A stretch of 64,000 nucleotides of DNA, from contig MU278352.1 of the NCBI GenBank assembly GCA_022385755.1, positions 186,001 to 250,000 of the forward strand. The letters are read 5' to 3'. The notes under the pieces were generated by a model. It saw only the letters and a list, made by a program, of their open reading frames with translations. It searched no databases and had not been told where the DNA came from. Position 1 is the first letter of the stretch, and each line of letters opens with the position of its first letter. The DNA is from Trametopsis cervina (lineage: Eukaryota > Basidiomycota > Agaricomycetes > Polyporales > Irpicaceae). A program made the position numbers and the translations under genes. Below are positions 1-10,751 of the stretch, one piece after another.

Positions 1-651
1 GATGATGGCGAACGTTGGGGATAGAGATGAAAGAGCCTGACCACAGTGTAGAACAGAGCGAAGAGGATGGCCATCGCTGCAGAGAAATAATCCATCTTTT
101 CCGTGGCTGGCAAGTCTGAAACGAGTTCATCTGACATGACCTGCCTGTGGAAGAGAAGTGGGCATACCTCGAGTGTGAAACACGGATGACCATATCCACG
201 CGTTCATGCTTACAACCGCGAATAGCTTGTAATAACGTTTCATTGGGTGCGTTTCTGGTATTCGTTCTTGAACTTGCGTATAGCCTCGGACATGGAATAC
301 TAAGTTGAGCACCGAGAACGCGACTGACGCAGGCTCCTGCATGCCGGCGAATCTCCAGAACGGCCACTTGCCGTGGTATTGATGTATACGCGTACCGGCC
401 TGGATTGCTTCGGTGGTAATGCGGTGCATGCAAAAATATTTACAATTATCCAAGCAGGTCCATCCGGTGATCCTCAGTGCGAGTGGTAGAGTGCCCGAGT
501 GTTCATTTTGGCAAGCTTGCGACTGGCACACCGTGACACATTGCTGGTATTCCGGTGCGCGATCACCTGACGAGGAGAGCGCAACCTGTGCGAGACACAG
601 AAGATAGAGAAGCAGTAGGGATATATCGTGGTAGCTATTGCGTCTGGCCAT
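1..651 (-). CDS. PER1: PER1/PGAP3-like GPI-anchor lipid remodelling protein (3' part beyond window)
   Basis: The Per1 family removes an acyl chain from GPI-anchored proteins in the ER so that their lipid can be remodelled. Two exons are visible: 651 down to 168, and 115 down to 1, with a 52-nt GT-AG intron (116-167) between them; the gene runs off the left edge. The protein starts with a signal peptide (LLLLYLLCLAQVALSSS) followed by a cysteine-rich luminal segment (CVTVCQSQAC, CLDNCKYFCMH). Then come the family motifs GKWPFWR and QEPASVAFSVLN and the first membrane spans. After the intron the frame continues as LPATEKMDYFSAAMAILFAL, as in other Per1 proteins. The start is the first Met before the signal peptide. 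It is divergent from the Ada3 gene, 290 bp away. The family call is firm; catalytic residues further downstream lie outside the window. Confidence 0.88.
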
Positions 652-941
652 CCGAGTCGCTCAGCTGGTAGTCATACAGTACAGGAATTGGTCGCAAGCT
701 CATAAGAAGGCGCTTGTATGACGGACAATGGGACATTGGACACATCGTGAGAAAATCTATAATAGGAAATTCCCGACGCCGTATATGGGCGCTTCGTATC
801 TTGTTCACGGCCACAACATACTTCGCCACTCGAATCCCGACGCGCTCGTCGTACGACCTTATCGAGTTGGCGGACACGCCTGCACCCATCTGAAACGCAG
901 CCTCTGGGTGTCCGTACGTGTTCCAACCGCTAGTTTCCGTC
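652..941. promoter_or_regulatory. Divergent intergenic region (PER1 / Ada3)
   Basis: These 290 bases separate two start codons pointing in opposite directions, so they must hold the promoters of both genes. No clear TATA box was seen. Reading frames that cross the region are not supported by splice logic. Confidence 0.45.
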
Positions 942-3130
942 ATGTCGGCCACCGTGACGCAGTACTCGTTTCCGCCGGCGATACGTTCTGCACTGCTCAA
1001 GAATCGACCGGATGCCTTGCCGCCTACGGAGGAGTTAGATGCCCTACAGAACGAACTGAGGCTGGCCAAACAACGCACATTAGAACGGGCGAAGAAGGCT
1101 GGTGATGATCTCCGAACCATTGAAGAGTCCATGCGACGCTTGAAGGAGAAGGAGAAAGGGAAAGGGAAGGCTGTGGAGAAAGTCAAGAAGGAGCGTGGCT
1201 GTAAGTGATCGCTTGTGATGTTCAGCCTCGCGTTTGCTTATGTATGGCATCGTTGCTTCATGTTCGTTACGCGCTTGCATGGACGGTTTCAGTCACGCCA
1301 CTTCCTAATGGTGAGGATAGAAGGTTATCGGTACAGCCGCCAGCTGTATCAAAGGCACGCGTAGCTTCTATTCCTGTTAACACTGCCACTTCAACCGCGT
1401 CGACCCCGCCGTATGACCCGAGAAAGACGTGAGTCGCCTTCATAAACACACTTGGTTCTCCAATACTCATTAGCATATGCGTATGCATCAGCTTGGCCGA
1501 GGAGGGAAAGAAGAAGAAGAAGAAACGGAAGAGAGAAGATGGGAGTGACGCAGAGTCAGGTGAGATACAGAACATATGCCGGTCCTGTTTGTGGAGATGG
1601 AGCTTACAATCAGTCGCGCTCTAAGAACCCGCGAAGGCCCAGAAGACCACACCCATATTACAACATACCCTCCCCCACCCTGCCCCCGCCAAGATAACCA
1701 AATATCCTAGCTCGATAATGAATCAACTCGGCAAGGTATGTGCAATGTACTTTGCTAATCACAACCATTAAGTGGACGGGAATAGTTTCCGGCTGGACCA
1801 GATTTCACTCTCCCTATACAACCCGTGACAGTACCAACACGACCTCCCGTGTCTGCTGCTCCTGTACCTGGGCCGAGTAAGCCGATAGAAGTTATGGACG
1901 ACTTCAGTAAGGCCAAGCAGCCGTCGCAAGTGCTTGTCACTACTTTCTACACCAGCATAGAGCCGTGGATACGGCCGATAAAAGAAGAGGATGTAGGGTT
2001 TCTGGAGCACACTAACGACGAGGTTGAGCCTTTTATCATGCCCAAACTTGGCCGCCACTACTCTGAAGTATGGGAAGAGGAAGACATCCAACAGTATGGG
2101 ATACCTCTGCCTGGCACCGCTGCTGTTCGCTCCGGAATACCATTGCCCGGCTCATCTTCCACGGCCCCTCTGCCACGATGGGAGCCTTCGACTCTCCAGG
2201 AGAGCGACGTGCTTACGGAAGAGCGAGGCCATGGACCATTGACGGAACGTCTTGTGAGTGCGATGATACCTATGCAGAACGCGACAGAGTGGAAGGGGGT
2301 CAAGGCCGCCGAGGAAGCTATGGAAGGTCGGCCTGGCACGAATGGTGCCGCAGCGCAGGCCGCCAGAGATAAGATGAATGTGGCTGATCTGGAGGAGCGT
2401 GTAAAGAGTGTTATGCGTTTCCATGGGTTCCTAGACGAAATGGTGGGTTGCGCATCTCAAGTCTACCGCAAACGACGTTAATCGATTGTCTTAGCCTGAT
2501 TATTCCGAAGCCGTCGATGACCCGATCGCTACAGCCCTGCGACATGCTCAGCAGGAACTCCGGACAGTGGTTGCCACCAACAAAGCGCGACGAGCTCGGC
2601 TGGTATCAGTTGCACGAGATCGCCTCGCCTACCAATATTATCTGGAAGAGCGGGATGACTTGGACAAGTGCATCGCCAATTTATACGCGAAGCTGCAGAA
2701 GAAGAACGAGGGACCTAAATCACATAAGAAGAAGAAGAAGCTGGCAGAGGTCAACGGTGCCTCCAACGGGCCTCCAGGAGCTACTGTCATCGCCCCATCG
2801 CCAGCAGCCATCGGGCTTACTGCCAGCGATGAATACGAACTGAACGTGCCGGAACAACTGAAGCAGTTCGTCCAGATGCGGAGGCGATATGTGGACACCG
2901 TCGGGAGCATATTTGAGGCGAAGGAGCGCGAATCGCCCGGACGCATATGGGGACTACCGAAGAACAGTCTGTATGAGGGCATAGAGGAGGAGGTGCAGCG
3001 CGAGCTCGAGCGTATTGCAGCGCCTGGTAGACCCGGTCCCGCGTCAGCTATGGAACCACGGACTACAAACGGCAGTATTCATTCTCAGGGGAAGGCAACG
3101 GCAGACGATGTGCCTATGGAGCTTGGCTGA
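942..3130 (+). CDS. NGG1: Ada3/Ngg1-like SAGA/ADA acetyltransferase complex subunit
   Basis: Ada3/Ngg1 is the adaptor that links Gcn5 and Ada2 in the histone acetyltransferase module of SAGA. Six exons join in phase: 942-1200, 1293-1428, 1492-1559, 1626-1735, 1786-2442 and 2495-3130, giving about 621 residues. The N-terminal third has a helix rich in Arg, Lys and Glu, then a basic run (GKKKKKKRKRED) that looks like a nuclear localisation signal. A Pro/Thr-rich linker follows. Exon 5 has the family's acidic block and two IPLPG motifs. The C-terminal exon is the conserved Ada3 domain with long charged helices and the signature RIWGLPKNSLYEGIEEEV. Exon 5 needs the acceptor at 1785 (AATAG) rather than the earlier one at 1772 to stay open. 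The family call rests on the C-terminal domain; short internal exons could be off by one alternative splice site. Confidence 0.8.
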
Positions 3131-3694
3131 GCTGCTGTTGCCCGTCTCTTCCGTACGACCTCTCATGACTTTATTCTTAATGTATACTCTGATTTCTCTG
3201 ATTGTCTTCCCTACCCTTGGATCTTCCCCACTCACATTGTTTTTTCTCTCTCTCGGAGACCCCATCTGTGTCTACCATAGTTCTTTCAGTAGCTACTTCT
3301 GCTCAGTCGGGGGCCATTTGGTGTAATCGACAACGATGCATCAACATTGTTGACGAAAACACTTGTCCACTGTATTACCTGCAGACAGATGTACGATTGG
3401 ATTCGATATTTGTGCTTCGTATCTTTGAATATGTAAAGTCGACCGGGATTCTGGCCATTGAATGCCAAATCTCCTCTGGCTTCTACAAATTCGAGATTGC
3501 CACAGAACTCACGCTGAAATCGACAGTCTCAATCGGAACTGGTCCAGGGTGCAGATATCGGTTGTCAGATAAACTCGTTGTCTAGCAGATTGTACGGCTT
3601 TTGTCGACGCGTTGCGTGGACGAGATGTATTTATTTCATCCTTCGGTACCTTACACATGCTTATTTACGACACACACCAGGGCATCCAAGCCTC
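3131..3694. other. Convergent 3' intergenic region
   Basis: This gap lies between the stop codons of two genes that point toward each other. It should contain both 3' UTRs and polyadenylation signals. Open frames here have no start or homology that I recognise. Confidence 0.5.
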
Positions 3695-4632
3695 TCATGG
3701 TGTTGAGCCCGACTCCAAAAACTGAGTGATGGTCTCCATGTACTTCTCCCGCTCCTCAAAGAACGGCATATGACTCGAGTTCGCAAACTTGAGCCACTTG
3801 ATCTTGTCGACGCTGTTGAAGAACGGCCAATTGGACGCGTCTGTCATGTAGTCGTACTCCCCGTTGATCAGGAGGGTAGGTACGCGGATGAGGTGAAGCT
3901 TGTCGGTTATATCCCATCCTTTCAGATCACCCTTGTCCCTGTACAATTATAACATCGGTCAGGTGTTGGTCAGGCCACACCGATCGAGCGTGCTTACATG
4001 GATTTATCAACAACTGAGCCTCCCTCATCAAGTTGCCCGAGCGAGTAAAGGACTTCCTTCGGCATCGGATCAAGCCTGCAGGCAAAGTTGGCGTAGAATA
4101 CAAGCATGGCCTGTTTGTACTCTTCGCTGTCCGTCGTGCCGGCCTTCTCGTGTTTCGCGAGGGTGTCCTGCACGTCCTGCGGCAGCGTCTTCTTCAAGCG
4201 CGCCACCTCTTTGCCCATAACGGCGAACGAACAGAGGGTGTTGGTGAGGACGACCTTCTTGAGCGCGGTCGGCTGCCGGCGGATGATGTACTCGGCGGCG
4301 AGCATGCCGCCCCAGGAGTGGCCGAGCACGTCGAAGGACGAGGCGATACCAAAGTGGTTTAGCACGTTCTCAAGCTCCTGAATGAAGAGCTCGATGGTGT
4401 AGAACGTCTCGTCTTTGTCAGGGAGGTGCGTAGACCGTGCTGCGCCGAGCTGGTCGTAGAAGATGACCGCACGCGGTGCGTCTGACGAGGCGAGATCCGC
4501 TAGAGGGATTAAGTAGTCGTGCGATAGGCCAGGCCCGCCGTGGAGGACGACAAGCGCATTGCGGTCGGGGCGAAGTTCGCCGACGAGCTTGTACCAGGTC
4601 TGATAAGTCTCGCCTTCGAGGAGACTGGACTG
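3695..4632 (-). CDS. Proline iminopeptidase-like alpha/beta hydrolase (peptidase S33); N-terminal exon unresolved
   Basis: Family S33 enzymes cleave N-terminal proline from peptides, usually in the cytosol. Exons at about 4632-3998 and 3938-3695 join in phase across a 59-nt intron (3939-3997). Visible landmarks in order are GETYQTWYKLVGEL near the N-terminus, the oxyanion motif HGGPG, the DQLGAARS strand, the nucleophile elbow GHSWGG, the acid in NGEYDYMTDAS, and the catalytic histidine in FANSSHMPFFEER. All triad residues are present. The first exon is not settled: acceptors at 4633, 4630 or 4625 are possible, and the upstream reading frame at 4700-4918 has no ATG. So the coordinates cover only the supported part, and the true start lies somewhere in 4640-5000. 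Other S33 hydrolases are possible, but the motif set fits proline iminopeptidase best. Confidence 0.77.
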
Positions 4633-5160
4633 CTAGACCAAACAAGGCGTCAGAGAACGAGAGAATACAGCGGCCTGTAGCAGACGCAGGATATTCTGCT
4701 CACAACTGGAGTATTAACGCGACCGTCGCGTGAGGGTTGGGTATAAGGCGACAAGTGGGCGCGTCGAGTAGCGATTGGGGGTCCTGTAAGGAAAGTCTCG
4801 CAATAATAGTAGCTCCATGCTGCAGGTCCGGCAATACTGGGTATAGTTTATGGGCGGCTTGGTAGAGAAGAACATGGATGATGAAGGTCAGGATCAAGCT
4901 AGTTGTCCGGCAGATCACAACAAGCAGACCCGGCGCTCACTCGTTCTGACCAGGAACCACACCAGAACGAACCGGTGCAGCGCGCAAAGATCTTTTCTTA
5001 GTTTCAGATACATGCAATATACAATATCTGCTCGCAGACGGAAGTTACAGTATCCCCTACATCAAGATGGGATCACACTCAGCGGCCAAGTGCATATGGT
5101 AAGTAGCGGGTCATGCAACTTCTCATATATGTAGTACTGAGAGAACTCATCCGACATCTT

Positions 5161-5167
5161 TATATAG
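5161..5167 (+). promoter_or_regulatory. TATA box of first GNAT gene
   Basis: TATATAG lies 76 bp upstream of the ATG at 5243, a spacing usual for basidiomycete core promoters. The rest of 4633-5160 holds the unresolved 5' end of the proline iminopeptidase gene and nothing else I can support. Confidence 0.45.
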
Positions 5168-5242
5168 CCCGGTTGAAGCTGCTTGACCTGACTGTGGATC
5201 TGAACAACCTGCTCAGCAACAGCTACCGCAAACACTCACACC

Positions 5243-6279
5243 ATGATTGCAGAAAAGCGAACCAAATCTCCCCCAGCCTTTACAGTTTCCCTGCTTCAGC
5301 CGGGGAGCACACGTAAGTAGCGCGTTCCTGGCTCTTAGTTCCTCACTCAAGTTGCTGGTCGCAGAGGATGAGATCGAAGCCGCAGTCACGGTCATCAACG
5401 ACGCGTTCGGGTACTTCAACCCGCCTCCCGATGGTCCGTAATAGTATTTGGTCGTCGCGACCTCCGCTGAAGAGACCACATCATGCAGAGAAGAACTTTT
5501 TTGTGGGGGACAAGACATTCATGCCAGATCTGCATCGCTACCAGATACTGTGCGGGTTGGTTGGCGGCAAGGTGTATGTCGCAAAGACGAACGAGACGTC
5601 GGAGGTTGTTGGAGCGGCGGTGTGGTTTGGGCCTGGGCAAGAGCTCGGCGCTGCGTGCGTACCTTTCGCATGCGATTCTCGGCTGCGGTCTGACGAAACG
5701 CATTAGGGAAGCGCAGGAAGAGCAGCAACGGATCTTCAACGCGTTCCTGGAGAAAATTGGCAGAAAGTACCCCGGGCTGCCTGCGTGGTGGACTAACTAT
5801 GTGAGCCCGCGTTGGCTCGTGCACATTATTCAAAACAGACTCACTGCTATCGTTCAGTTCTTGCCTACATATAGTCAGTTTACTTCCCGTGTATTGGGCG
5901 ACCCGACCTATAAACTGGACGCATGGCACCTCCAGCTCATCGGGGTTGCCAGTCGCACAAAAGGGCAAGGAATAGGTACCGCTCTCATGAAGGTGGCCAT
6001 GGATGAGGCACGTTCTACATTCTTCCTCGCTGCACTGTCTGCTTACCATATTGAAGGCTGCTCTGTGCGAGAAGCCGCGTGAGCGTCGTTTGACTGTGGA
6101 AGCAGGGCCTGTAAGCACCCCTCTGCGTTATGCGTACGTCATATTGACATTTTTCGCGCTTCCAGCGTGGTTTCTACAAAGCTTTGGGTTTTGTCGAACG
6201 AGGCGAACACAAGTTTGAGAGCGAACAAGGCATCGAGATGCCGCTGTGCTGTCTTTCGTGCGACAAAGAGTCTGTTTAG
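5243..6279 (+). CDS. GNAT-family N-acetyltransferase, paralog 1
   Basis: GNAT enzymes move an acetyl group from acetyl-CoA to an amine; the substrate is unknown here. Seven exons join in phase (5243-5312, 5365-5433, 5489-5654, 5707-5800, 5858-6007, 6057-6110, 6166-6279), giving about 238 residues. Features are the start helix DEIEAAVTVINDAFG, the strand VGAAVWFGPGQEL, the PAWW motif, and the core WHLQLIGVASRTKGQGIGTALM containing the acetyl-CoA loop (Q/R-x-x-G-x-G). The last exon has GFYKALGFVERGE. Exons 5 and 7 have exactly the same lengths (150 and 114 nt) as in the two other paralogs. Intron 5 (6008-6056) must start with GC (GAG|GCACGT), because the paralogs place a phase-0 boundary at the same residue. 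Exons 4 and 6 differ in length from the paralogs, so this is the most diverged of the three. Confidence 0.8.
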
Positions 6280-6621
6280 GTTGCAGAGTCGAACGCTTGT
6301 TGAAAGCGAATGTAGTTGTTTTTGGCCTATTCGCATAGGAAATTGAGACGCCTGCTACCCCTACCCGGATACAGTACTAATTCTACAGAAGAAGGGAGAA
6401 ATTTCTTGTTGACAAAATGCTCTAGGTGATGGTGCAAAACGGTAAGCCTAGAAGCCCGCCAGGCCGTCAAACTCTCATTTGCTGCGGAGATCATGATGAA
6501 CTGTCGGTGATCGTATTCGCCTCTGGATTGTAGATAAAATATTGTCCACCGGACGCCATTCTGTCTATTCACTGACACACTGTTATAGTAGTACCCGTAC
6601 CGCAACACTCGACGTCTTCCG

Positions 6622-7651
6622 ATGACCACACAGCCACTCGCCACAGCCGTTAGCATCCGGCAGCTACACAAAAATGCGTCTGGTTAGTGCGATACGCTGA
6701 ATGTATAGATCAACCCAGCTCATGGCGGTACGATGTGGCAGATGCGGATGTGGATGCAGCAACGAGCGTCATGGACGATGCTTTCGTGAACGGTGTGTTC
6801 GCAGAAATACGCGATGCTGTGCCGTCTGACCGACCTCCTTGCAGATCGTTTCTGCAGCTTCCTTATCGGAGGACATGCTGCGTTGCTGTCGAACTGCAAC
6901 CGTGCTCAAATCAGAGCTGCTCTCGTCGGGGGACTGGTATACGTCGCAGAGACAGAATCTGGAGACATTGTCGGCGCAGCCGTGTGGTTCGGGCCAGGCC
7001 AAGGATTACTAGAGTCGTGCGTGACTGTCTCAAGGCTGTTCTCGTTTTAGATTCGACTGACGGGGCGATTGTCCAGGGAGGGTCAAGCCGCACAAGGTTT
7101 TACACAATTCATAGGTGATCTCGGAGCGGCGTATCCTGAAATGCCTGCTTGGTGGATGTCATACGTGCGTTCGCCGATATGCACGATCACAGTGTGGTAT
7201 TGACATCACTGAATAGTTCTTGCCCGCTTATGGTGCGTTCAACGACAAAGCTCACGGTGGACCGGAATACAAACATTCTGGATGGCACCTACAACTTCTT
7301 GGCGTACGTGCAGGCTTTCATCGCCGTGGCATTGGAAGTTCCCTTGTGAAGTTTATAGAGAAGACTGTGAGTGCCGCATTATCACTAAGATATGATATGC
7401 CTCTGATACATTCCGATTCAGGCAGCCAATAGTCTCGAGGGTAGCAAGCACCTCACGGTAGAGACTGAAACTGAGGGCGCCGTAAGTTTCCAACTGCGTC
7501 CTGCCTTCTATCTCTCCTCATTCCATGTGCGTCGAAGCTGGCGTTCTACAAGTCCCTTGGATTCGTCGTTCGAGGAGAGACGTTGATTCAAAGCGAAAAA
7601 AAGATGTCGTCGACGGTGCCCATGTGGACACTAGCGAAGGAGTTGACTTGA
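6622..7651 (+). CDS. GNAT-family N-acetyltransferase, paralog 2
   Basis: Seven exons join in phase (6622-6682, 6742-6792, 6845-7016, 7077-7164, 7217-7366, 7422-7481, 7538-7651), giving about 231 residues. The order of motifs is DADVDAATSVMDDAF, CNRAQIRAALVGGLVYVAET, VGAAVWFGPGQGL, PAWWMSY, and the core SGWHLQLLGVRAGFHRRGIG with the acetyl-CoA loop RRGIG. The last two exons carry HLTVETETEGA and AFYKSLGFVVRGE. The start ATG was chosen because the 61-nt first exon gives the only in-phase junction with exon 2. It sits 343 bp after paralog 1 in the same direction, a tandem duplicate. It is closer in sequence and exon lengths to paralog 3 (14.3-15.4 kb) than to its neighbour. Substrate is unknown. 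Confidence 0.82.
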
Positions 7652-8056
7652 TTTCGCACCATGGGGTCTTCTTCCTTCTCCTGTCCAATGATATGCCTCA
7701 ACGGTATGGCCTTCCGTGTGGCGAATAACACAAATTGCCGCAATGACAATAACGATGAAGGACGAGGCGCATCAAGGCTTCATGATGCGGTCTGAAACAC
7801 TGCTATAATGAATCACCCCCTGCCTTTTCTGGCTGTGATCAGTTTTTAGGCAGGTATAAAACGCACGGAAAAGTACCCTTCATATGTCTATGCTCATATA
7901 TCATTCATCTTTCCGTCTCTGCGGACGAGTGACGAAAATAGGACCAACTTTCGCAAAATGGCAAGTGGCCGCTCCATTACGTAACGCCACCCCAAAGCAA
8001 AGGCCAAATAGCCGTTGATACCTGTTCTCATCGTTGAATTGTGTCTGACGCTTTGC
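7652..8056. other. Intergenic region with TATAAA at 7855
   Basis: No gene seen. TATAAA at 7855-7860 could belong to the small-peptide gene at 8057, although about 200 bp upstream of its ATG is longer than usual. A shorter 5' element was not found. Confidence 0.35.
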
Positions 8057-8252
8057 ATGTCCTTCAGGAACATATATAGCGTCGCCATATTCGCTGCGAT
8101 GTGCGGTGCAGTTCCAATAGTTCACCTAGAAGGTACACGGTTTCTCCCGGCTGTTACGACAGCTTACTCAAAGCTACAATTTGTCAGGATGCCCGACCAC
8201 GAACTTAGACGAGGTTGAGGGTGGCGGTATTACTCCTCTCAGTTGCTCCTGA
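8057..8252 (+). CDS. Tiny secreted cysteine-containing peptide 1 (46 aa)
   Basis: Two exons (8057-8132 and 8188-8252) join in phase across a 55-nt GT-AG intron to give 46 residues. The first 22 or so form a hydrophobic signal peptide with the core IYSVAIFAAMCGAVP. The predicted mature part is about 25 residues, acidic and glycine-rich (LDEVEGGGI), with two cysteines and a C-terminal SCS. I recognise no family. The case that it is a gene rests on a paralog 640 bp downstream with the same signal-peptide core (FAA-x-C-x-AVP), the same intron position and phase, and intron sequence that also aligns. Neither ends in a CaaX box, so they are not typical B-locus pheromone precursors. They could be secreted effectors or signal peptides, or decaying copies of a longer gene. 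Confidence 0.45.
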
Positions 8253-8695
8253 GACGAGTTCGTGCAAGATGTCCGGAATGACAGCCTGGTGTGTGAATGT
8301 ACTACTATGGCCGTGCTGACCGTGTCTTCCTGAACCTTTTACAGTGCGGAAGTCATCCAAATTGTACTCCTGAGTGTTACGATCTAGCAGGTGACCATTC
8401 CCCTGTGGTAGTAGAGATACAATATGAAGTGTGAGTAAGACCGCAGTGGGAGGCTGACAGATTTTGGTTAGTGAGTTGCTTGACTGCCAAGCCTTCGACC
8501 CACACTATTGGCTTGCTAATGCTCCTCCCTCGGTCGGCCAGTCGGTTAATGCAAGATTATCAACATCCTTTTCACGGCCTAGGCGCCAACCACAAAGCTA
8601 TAATATGGCTGAAAGCTTCGTGGAGGTGTTTCAGAAGCTCCCACCAGTTTCACCTTTGTGCCAAAGCAACCTCACCCGCATAATATAAACTCAAT
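8253..8695. other. Spacer between peptide genes
   Basis: No gene seen. A TATAATA element at 8599 lies about 95 bp before the second peptide ATG and may be its core promoter. Confidence 0.35.
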
Positions 8696-8855
8696 ATGCG
8701 CTACATCACCAACGCTTATACTATAGCCGTTGTTGCTATGTTTGCTGCGATTTGTGCAGCAGTACCGCTCCTACGTATGCACTTTCTTCTGGCTGTTGTG
8801 GTGACTTACTCATATATATTTAGCTCCGAATTGCCCCGACCCTCCATGCCACTGA
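8696..8855 (+). CDS. Tiny secreted cysteine-containing peptide 2 (36 aa)
   Basis: Two exons (8696-8774 and 8824-8855) join in phase over a 49-nt intron to give 36 residues. A signal peptide (core YTIAVVAMFAAICAAVP) is followed by a mature part of only about 13 residues that is proline-rich, with two cysteines five apart (NCPDPPCH). The intron falls at the signal-peptide cleavage region exactly as in the gene at 8057. Sequence similarity runs through the exon 1 end and the intron (GGCTGTT ... CTTACTCA in both). Function is unknown. It may be a secreted mini-peptide or a member of a decaying family. Confidence 0.42.
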
Positions 8856-9578
8856 CACATTCCACATGCTCGTTGTACTGGCCCAGAATGAGAGTATAGT
8901 ACGAGTTGCATAGCTAGGTATACCGCAGTTTAGCCATGCTAACCGTGCTGTATCTAGCGTCGACGAGGTACGAGCGGGGGGCTAGAAAGGATCGAAGATA
9001 AACATAAACAAGTTGTCGAGTCTCTTTGAATGTGTACCGCGTAGCATTGTACTTTTCTTGTACAAGTTATCGGAATTGTGACTCCAAGTGCTACGGCGTC
9101 ATGGCAGTCTGTTTGTCCGCTGGACGCTATCTAAGGAGCACAAGTTATGCGTATACACATACACAACCATTAACAGGTTGTATGCGTTGCAGCGGAACGT
9201 TGGAATCATCATTGGTCATTCCGCTGCTATGTAGTGTAGTGAATGTTATGCGGAAATCATTGGGATCCATGCACACAATCTTGTGTGTACGGATCTTAAC
9301 ATCGTTTTAATGCAACTAATTAACACCGCGCTCACGTGACCTCAGGATTGCCACTGAGTGCCACGCGCACAGAGTCTGTTTGACCGCCACCTTGAACACG
9401 CACCCGGACTTCATTGCCATTATCGATGGTCGTGAGGCATCCAGTTAGCAAGGCTGTGCATGAACGACGAACCGTTCGAAGCCTCGAGGCCCTCCGTCCA
9501 CACCTCTTTCATAACCAGCCTCGACGCTCATATCCCCGCAGGCGGTTGGTTTACGTCCCTTCGCCTCTTTCTTTCGAT
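8856..9578. other. Intergenic region; 3' half is duplicated promoter
   Basis: Nothing recognisable in 8856-9317. From about 9318 the sequence matches the region upstream of the second coiled-coil gene (from 12769), beginning with a conserved CGCTCACGTGACC block that contains an E-box (CACGTG). Confidence 0.45.
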
Positions 9579-10164
9579 ATGGCAACTACTGCACAAGACC
9601 GCAGCCCTCTCTCCACCCCTCCATTTAGCCCCGTGGACAACGGTGAGTGTGTAATGTCGCAAGACAGCGTTATGGCAATAAACCCACCCTGGTGCAGGTA
9701 CTCAGCCCGCCGTCCAGTTTCCATTCCAGCCAGGCAGTCCCTCCACCTTTGTAGGTGGGCGAAACCCGTCTCTCTCCCCCAACAGCACTTCCGACAGCGA
9801 GACAACTCGGTCGCGTACTGTATCGAACGCTTCGACCGGTACCCACCTGTTTCGGGCGGACCCCAACAGTACCGATGCGCCGTTTAATGCAACCTTGCTC
9901 GATTTGCTCGATGACTTGCAGCAACAGCTTAATGACGCGAGGCAGAGGGAGGTCGACGCGAGGCAGAGGGAGGTCGACGCGAGGCAGAGGGAGGCCGACG
10001 CGAGGCAGAGGGAGGCCGACGCGAGGCAGAGGGAGGTCGACGCGTGGCAGAGGGAGGCCGACGCGTGGCGGAGGGAGGGGTATTTGTGGGAGATGTTGAA
10101 GAAGGCTCAGACGGATCTGCAGGTGGCCCAGGATAAGCTAAAGGCGTCGGAGGGTGCTCGCTGA
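9579..10164 (+). CDS. Small Ser/Thr/Pro-rich protein with expanded coiled-coil repeat (copy A)
   Basis: Two exons (9579-9642, 9698-10164) with a 55-nt intron give 176 residues. The N-terminal half is low-complexity, rich in Ser, Thr, Pro and Asn (TQPAVQFPFQPGSPSTF, NPSLSPNSTSDSETT). The C-terminal half is a predicted coiled coil starting at LLDLLDDLQQQLND. It contains seven copies of a seven-residue unit (DARQREV and variants DARQREA, DAWQREA), ending with LWEMLKKAQTDLQVAQDK. The paralog at 13029 shares the promoter, intron and both ends but has only one unit. It has instead an extra 24-residue insert after SPSTFV that is missing here. I recognise no family. A structural or scaffold role is possible but unproven. 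Confidence 0.65.
9934..10080 (+). repeat. 21-bp in-frame tandem repeat, 7 units
   Basis: Seven near-perfect 21-bp units (GACGCGAGGCAGAGGGAGGTC type) follow each other without breaks. Each codes for one coiled-coil heptad. The homologous site in the paralog at about 13453 has one unit. Confidence 0.9.
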
Positions 10165-10751
10165 TTAGTCGTTGTAACAACCTAAATAAATGCCTCGACC
10201 CACTTACGCACTTGTTACTGAAATGTACGATTTGTAAATTGTAAACTATCTTTTCGATGTGACACTTAGTCCAGCGGACTGATATACATTGGGCACATCC
10301 ATCTGTGCCGGTATCAATGGGCTCTCTACCAGGCTAAGCACTACTCACATCATAGCCGCCATAGGCATCCACTTATCAGTAAATACCACGACACATATTT
10401 CGTTCACGGAATTTACCGTCGCCTCTCGACACCATTCAGGTTCCAAGGTCATCAGCGATATGCAGTCCAGGAGAGGCACAGGCGTGCATACCGACACACT
10501 TGCCTCCGCAATAACAACTATGCCAAGCAGCGGTGGCACGTTAATGGTGGCACACTCCAGTGCTGGTACTAACGTGCGCGGGGTGTCACTTCAAGTCAGA
10601 TGTCGGTATTTATGCATTGAGCTGCTACATGTACTGCCCTGTTCCTAGGAACGTCGCATTATGTATGGGCTTTCTCTGAGAGCACAGAGTGTGGTACAAT
10701 ACATTCATTCAACGGAGGTACCATAGCGATGAAGTCCATGACCTGAACAGC
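10165..10751. other. Decayed sequence shared with copy B
   Basis: This stretch aligns with 13537-14330 but has lost about 150 bp of it. Reading frames through it are broken. I see no functional gene. Confidence 0.45.

Noticed and set aside
4700..4918. Membrane-type N-terminal exon for the proline iminopeptidase
   Set aside because: The frame has a hydrophobic stretch but no ATG, and the donor/acceptor phases do not join without special choices.
8057..8855. Small peptides as mating-type (B-locus) pheromone precursors
   Set aside because: They have N-terminal signal peptides and end in SCS or CCH-like tails without a CaaX box; no pheromone receptor gene is nearby.
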